A stretch of DNA of 64,000 nt from Corythucha ciliata (lineage: Eukaryota; Arthropoda; Insecta; Hemiptera; Tingidae): NCBI GenBank assembly GCA_038030265.1, contig CM075937.1, forward strand, positions 16,926,001 to 16,990,000, given 5' to 3'. The notes under the pieces are model-generated. The model was given only the letters and a program-made list of their open reading frames with translations. It searched no databases and was not told the DNA's origin. Shown piece after piece: positions 58,961 to 64,000 of this stretch (positions are counted from its first letter, which is position 1; each line of letters begins with the position of its first letter). A program made the position numbers and the translations under genes.

Positions 58961-60180
58961 GAGTTCTGAGGAGTCAGTTACAGGAAACGAATTACCTCCT
59001 GAAGATCTACACGGTGGGTAGGGGGGAGGCTCACTGTGGAATTTCCTCTACGTGTTTATGAGACAAAGGGGAAGGAGCCAGTCAAGTTGCTGACGCGTTA
59101 TTTACGTGAGAACAAAAAGCCGTTGTTTTCAGGGCTGATTAGTAGGTACGTTTTTTGAAAGCAATAGCATACCGGAGAACCAAAAAAAGAAATCCGCCAG
59201 ATCTCTGTCACTTTTAGGCTTTAATTTGATTTTATAGGACTTCATGGACCGAATATCTCGATTCCGCCCCTATGACATCATCCTGGTTTAAACTGCCGGT
59301 TTTCAGAGGTATTAATCGACAATCTTCCGTGGAATCGTCCGCAAGCTTTTGTGGAATCCGCATCTTGATCTGCGGGGATAAGTACTAGTACTTTTGAGTA
59401 ACTATCAGGGAAAACGCCATTTATAGTTACTGGTACGGTATAGCAATATTCGTGTCACTTTTCAGCTCTCTATCATTATTTAACACATGGAATCCGCAAG
59501 CTTTTGTGGAATCCGCAAATTGGAAACTCCCCTCCCCGTCTTGGTCTCGGCAGAACCGCCCTCCGCTACTGGCGAGGGGCGGTCCGTCGGCTCTGTACTC
59601 AGCTCAATTGCCGGGCTTATGAGACCAGGACCGAGTAGCACTGGTGGCTGAAGATCTGAGGTCGAAACGGAGACTGGACCGCACCTTGGGTGCAATAACC
59701 GAAAACAGTTTTTAGTGAGCCATACCCGTATACACCCATACCCGTTTTGGCGAGAAAAAAACAAAAGAAAAAAACGCTGCAAATTTTACACATGGGTTTA
59801 TCATTCATGAATGTAGTCAAATCCGGCTTGAAATTACATGAAAATCGACACCCCGCACCCCTTTGATCTCAAAACCCTTGAATATCCCCATTTAGGACCC
59901 GCTTTTGGCCCATAAAACCCCAGGGAGTTATTTGATCAAACTGATCAGATGTTAGGACCAACTAGGGGCCCAAATGGAGTCTACGTGCGAAAGAACGGGT
60001 TTTTTCGAGCAATCTTAGGGCAAGGTATGGCCCGGACGGCGTACGGCGGACGGACATTGCAGAAATCGAATCTAGACATGTTTGAGGGTGGGTTGTAAAA
60101 AAAAGTTTCTGACCGAAAACATAGGTCTATTATTCAGAATGAATAATAAACAAAACAAAAAAAAAAAAAAAAAAACAGCA
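58960..60180. other. Mostly unassigned, with one shared fragment
   Basis: 59770-59848 (ACGCTGCAAATTTTACACAT ... CGGCTTGAAATTACATG) matches 21067-21147 and 23003-23085, a dispersed repeat piece. The phrase AAGCTTTTGTGGAATCCGCA recurs at about 59343 and 59500. A poly-A run lies at 60157-60175. No gene is seen. Confidence 0.4.
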
Positions 60181-60320
60181 AAATAAGTTTTTGAATTAGG
60201 CAACCCCGCGACATTGGTTTTTCAGCAAAAACAGACCCGCGAAGTTGGGTTTTTAAGGAGCCGAAAACGTAAAAATGGAGTTTTCACGAGAAAACCCCGC
60301 TAAATTGGGTTCTAGAGAGC
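60180..60320 (+). repeat. Degenerate family F fragment
   Basis: Units CAACCCCGCGACATTGG and GACCCGCGAAGTTGGGTTTT, as in 58230-58960. Confidence 0.5.
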
Positions 60321-60469
60321 GGAGTGGTAAATTATCACTTTTATTTTTAGATTTTGGCGACCCTCGGATTTTTGTGCAAATGGAAAACGCTACAATTCGC
60401 GTCTCCTCGTGGGCGGCGCATATTATGTGCTGTTTTTGGGGCAAGTAAGCGGATAAGGGTTTGGAAAGT

Positions 60470-61200
60470 GCTAATATTCGGGCCCACTTAATCCAGGCCA
60501 AAATTAATAAAAATAACGCTAATTTTGGGCTGAAATTGAGATAAATGGCTGATTTACGGCAGTAATTATTCAGAAAAATCTCTGATTCACGGACCGAAGT
60601 GAGAGATAAAGATTATCTGAGAAGGGGAGGGGGTGTCTGGGATAAAATTTAAAAAAATACTTAGCTGATTAGCGAGGTAAAACACTAATCTACGGCTAAA
60701 ATTGAGAAAAAGCTCTAAAATCGCGGATAAAGTATAACCAAAATCGATAATTCACCAATGGTTTTGAAAAAAAAGGGCTAATTCACGCCTAAAATTACGA
60801 AAACATAACGTCTCAGCTCATTCAGAACGCAAGTCCGTGGCTCAATCAGAAAAAAAACGCTAATTTGCGTGGAAAATTAAGAAAAAGTGCTAATTCACGG
60901 ATAAAATTGGGGAAATCGCTCTTTAGAGACTTTAGAGTGCAGACAATTTTTATAAGTTTATTCACTCATGAGTTCATCAACTCAGAGAAAAAGAGTTTAT
61001 TCGCAAATAAAATTGAGAAGAAGCCGTGGACGTGTGGAAAATGCGCTCAATCGCGGATAAAATTCAGAAAGGCGTTAATTCGCGGCGAAAATTGGGGGAA
61101 AAAACTCTCATTCACAGCTGGCTAGGAGGCTAAAATTAGGTAAAATGTTAATTCACGGCTAAATAAAGAAAAATGGCTATTTTGGGGTTCAATGGGGAAC
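60470..61200 (+). repeat. Degenerate array, family A
   Basis: Units such as GCTAATTCACGCCTAAAATT and ATTCGCGGCGAAAATTGGGG at about 30-36 base spacing. Confidence 0.7.
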
Positions 61201-61499
61201 TTGCACATTTTTCAAGCACTGGCGTTGGGAAGAGGGAGAAAAACGCGTTTTCTGGTGTTCAATTTTTCTTGTTATGTGTAAACAAAACATGTTAGATTTC
61301 CCTCAAATGCTTCAAAACTGCACATTGACGTCATTTCCCCTCGCACCATGCATCCCCTCCTGAAGAACTTTCAAATTTATTTTAAAATCACCAGACGCAC
61401 CAATCGGGCTGCAACTACCGTTGATATCCTTCTGTTCATGTGCCAATTCACCGTTACAATTTTCTCCCAAATCGGGCATTCATGCAAGTTAAATTGAGT

Positions 61500-61720
61500 C
61501 AATGGTAAGTCACGGTTTCCAGAGGCAACTTCATGGCTAAAGTTGGAAAATATAGCGCTAATTCTCAGCTAAAATCGCTCATTAGCGGCTGAACTGAAGA
61601 TGAATCGCTAATTCGCGGCTAAAATGGAGACTAATCGCTAATTCACCGATGAAATTGAGAAGAAGTAATGCAGTGTCGAAAAAACGCTAATTCGCGGGTC
61701 CTGAAGGCAACTTCACGAGG
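61500..61720 (+). repeat. Degenerate array, family A
   Basis: Units such as TCGCTAATTCGCGGCTAAAA and GATGAAATTGAGAAGAAG. Confidence 0.65.
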
Positions 61721-63440
61721 GAGTTGGTGAAAGATTCGCCCGGGGGGTGCCAAATGTCTGGCACTGCAATGAGCCCAGGGCCCATTTTTGTGCAAATGGA
61801 AAACGCTATTATACTGTGGTTAACTAATGTTGTTGAAGTTATTGAACAGGCCGCAAGTGCGTTTTATTCAGAGCGTCACGGCCTTTTCCTAAGATTAAAA
61901 TGTTGCGCTTGATGGTGGGGGTGGCCCGCCTGAGTTCTTCCAGCCAGGTTTATGGCCCACGACCAAAAAAGGTTCGCCGGCCCAGTTTACAATAACAAAA
62001 CAGGCACGAAAATGATTTTTAGTAATGAAATCCGAGAAATGATGCTTGATGCCATACAAAGTGAGCATTGTCGGAACCATGACAGAGGCGTGAACCTGCC
62101 CCATCACGACGACTTCGAGTCTAGGGAAATGTAACTGCCTTCCTCTGCCCACGCCCATGGGTGAGCAGCTGCCCCACTACAGCTTAGCTTCGATTCTAGG
62201 GGAGGGCAACTGCCCACCCCTGACTCCACCCCCGTGGTTGGCACTACATGATGTCCGTTCTGCCACATTCTTCTAGTGTACTCTCGGGCGTGTGGCGATG
62301 GGTGGGGGTTACGTGAAACTGGGTCCTCCGTGGTGGTCAACCCACAGAAAATGTTTTGGTGACCGAAAAAAGAGTTTCTGGGGGTATGAAATTGACGGTT
62401 TCTCGGGGTGAGAGAAGCCAAAACGACTGCTATAGTATAGAGCTCTTGCGGGGCCCTGGTCACTGGTCAGTGTGTTCCGCCCTAGAAGGATGACCGGCTG
62501 TCTCCGCCAGCGGGATTAACTGCTATCAGAGAAGAGACTGTAGGGCCATGTTAGCTTAATACTATAGTGCATGCTTCGGGAGTTCTGAGTACAGGTCAGC
62601 TGAAGACTCTCATTGGATCAACCTAAAAGCTTTTTCCCCTACCGAACTAAGAAATCCCCACTGTTGGGGAGATATCCAAACAAGGTTTGAAATGACAACG
62701 AGGCGAGTGGACGACGGTGGTTGGGTCTTGATGGCACTATACCCAAAATCCTTCACTAGGAAGATCACATGAAGCCGCATAGGCGCCAATGGGATAGATA
62801 GCATGAATTCTAATGATTTTAACAAGAAAAATGAATCGCCTGGAAGAAAGAGGGGGAACCTATCAAACTGTCAGGTCCACGAGTAAGACCGACCAACTCT
62901 AAATATCAGTAAATACGGACGGGCCTATTACTGAGCTTATTCATCACGTACACCAATCTTCAACATCAAAACTTAGCATTCCTGTATCCTTCCTCTTGAT
63001 TTCGGCAAGAAAACTAAGATAAACAGCCGTGAGCTTGACAAATATGTTACACGTAAGAGAAGGAGACTCAACAGTCCAAGAGACTATAGAACTTCTATAT
63101 GCACGGCCTATCGAATTGAAACGAAAACTAGTTTTTGCCTTACCCATAATACTTCTTTGGACGAAACAATAAAAATCGTAGTAAATACAACCGGAAAGTG
63201 TTACATAAAATCACAAAATTTGAACAACTCAAAACTTCAGATAAAGACTGTGATAAGTGAAAACCTCATGTGAAGGTTATAATTTCACTGTTCTTTTTTG
63301 TTTTTTCGAAAGACGTTGCATGACGCTACGAAAACGCGCGTTTCGGCTGCATGACGCCACGAAAACGTGCATTTCGGTCTTAAAGTGGAGGAAACAGAGA
63401 GTAGAGAAGTTGAATTAATTTTGGAAGACTGTGGGAGATT
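61720..63440. other. Unassigned stretch
   Basis: I recognise no gene. TTTTTGTGCAAATGGAAAAC at 61784 repeats 60370, and GGGAGGGCAACTGCCC occurs near 62202. Probably old mobile-element remains. Confidence 0.3.
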
Positions 63441-63649
63441 AAAGGTCTATTCACACATATCAGTGCCGTGAACGGGCGTGTCCCGGACGGGGCACGTCCG
63501 ACAAGTAAAATATTATTCTCATATTGGAATTGAGAGACTCATTCACACATATTCGGCACGTGACCCTTCAATTTCCATTGAGAATAATATTTTATTTGCC
63601 GGACGGGGCTCGTCCCGTTCACGGCACTGATGTATGTGCATCGACCTTA
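63441..63649. repeat. Foldback/MITE, TIR TAAGGTC(T/G)AT
   Basis: The left arm (63441-63535) and right arm (about 63560-63649) are inverted: CAGTGCCGTGAACGGGCGTG / CGTCCCGTTCACGGCACTG, then GGACGGGGC and TATTATTCTCA blocks. It has no coding region and no hammerhead motif. Confidence 0.7.
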
Positions 63650-63782
63650 TAGGTGTCTGGGAACGAGGCGGGTTCCTTTGTTAAGACTTAGAAAAGTTTA
63701 AAGGTTGAAAATTGTTGGGGGGGGGGGATGTTAAAATGCAGCACAAAGGAATGTAAAAAATAATCACTTAACAACTATTTAA

Positions 63783-64000
63783 TTAACTTGCTCGGCCAAA
63801 CAAAGAAGCAAACAGTTTCCGCTGAGCGTCTTCAGTCCATGTGCCCGTTGGAATGGGCGCCATAAAATTCACCAATTTATTGTGAACGGTGTAACGAAGT
63901 TTCCTCCCTTTTGACGCTTTCGTATCGATTTTTCTTTTCATTTTCGACCTTAATTTTTGCAGTTCCAGCCACTGTCGCTGCTTGGCCAATTCACCGAGGC
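63783..64000 (-). CDS. AATF: AATF/Che-1 (ribosome biogenesis factor), C-terminal end
   Basis: The frame is open from the right edge to a stop at 63783-63785, giving about 72 residues. It shows [20 protein letters not shown] followed by VNFMAPI, then [16 protein letters not shown], which matches the conserved C-terminal part of AATF/TRAUB (KASKGRKLR, HxKLxxFMAPI, LxxSLFG). In animals and yeast (Bfr2) this nucleolar protein works in small-subunit processome assembly; in vertebrates it also takes part in transcription and the damage response. The rest of the gene lies outside the window. Confidence 0.88.
   Translation of the reverse strand, partial: LGELAKQRQWLELQKLRSKMKRKIDTKASKGRKLRYTVHNKLVNFMAPIPTGTWTEDAQRKLFASLFGRAS

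Overview
The window is eukaryotic nuclear DNA. Genes are split by short GT-AG introns, it is AT-rich, and mobile and repetitive DNA fills most of it. A Tret1-type sugar transporter, an arthropod-style Gypsy element and the intron sizes point to an arthropod, probably an insect. I cannot assign a species from the sequence alone.

Host genes. Five genes can be read with splice sites that keep phase. (1) The last four exons of a secreted EGF-repeat protein (12354-13223, +). (2) A complete four-exon SLC2/Tret1-like sugar transporter of 477 residues (33892-30792, -), with a degraded transporter fragment just downstream (30420-30040, -). (3) An SLC5 sodium/solute symporter (47927-53341, +) whose four 5' and two 3' exons are present, while the exons for the middle of the protein are missing from a 4.2 kb repeat-filled gap. 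(4) ARL1 (54597-53915, -), complete except for its tiny first exon and convergent with SLC5. (5) The 3' end of AATF (64000-63783, -), running off the right edge.

Mobile DNA. There is a decayed Gypsy element (about 14882-19490, -) with a tandemly duplicated RT/RNase H segment. A Jockey/CR1-like LINE (24004-27085, +) is inserted in the T-loop of a tRNA-Thr-like sequence. A CACTG-ended DNA transposon with a FLYWCH protein spans 39002-42611, and its left part is duplicated. The window also holds several MITEs, a 1.5 kb foldback, tRNA-derived SINE-like pieces, and three palindromic elements that carry hammerhead-ribozyme core motifs, two of them flanked by 14- and 16-bp direct repeats.

Repeats. 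The most conspicuous background is a set of highly diverged arrays with a period of roughly 30-36 bp. The main family reads about AATTCGCGGCTAAAATTGAG plus an A-run and occurs on both strands in more than ten places; five other motif families have a similar period. Four recent tandem duplications (0.7, 1.3, 1.7 and 1.9 kb) also occur. Between these, several kilobase-scale stretches show nothing I can name.
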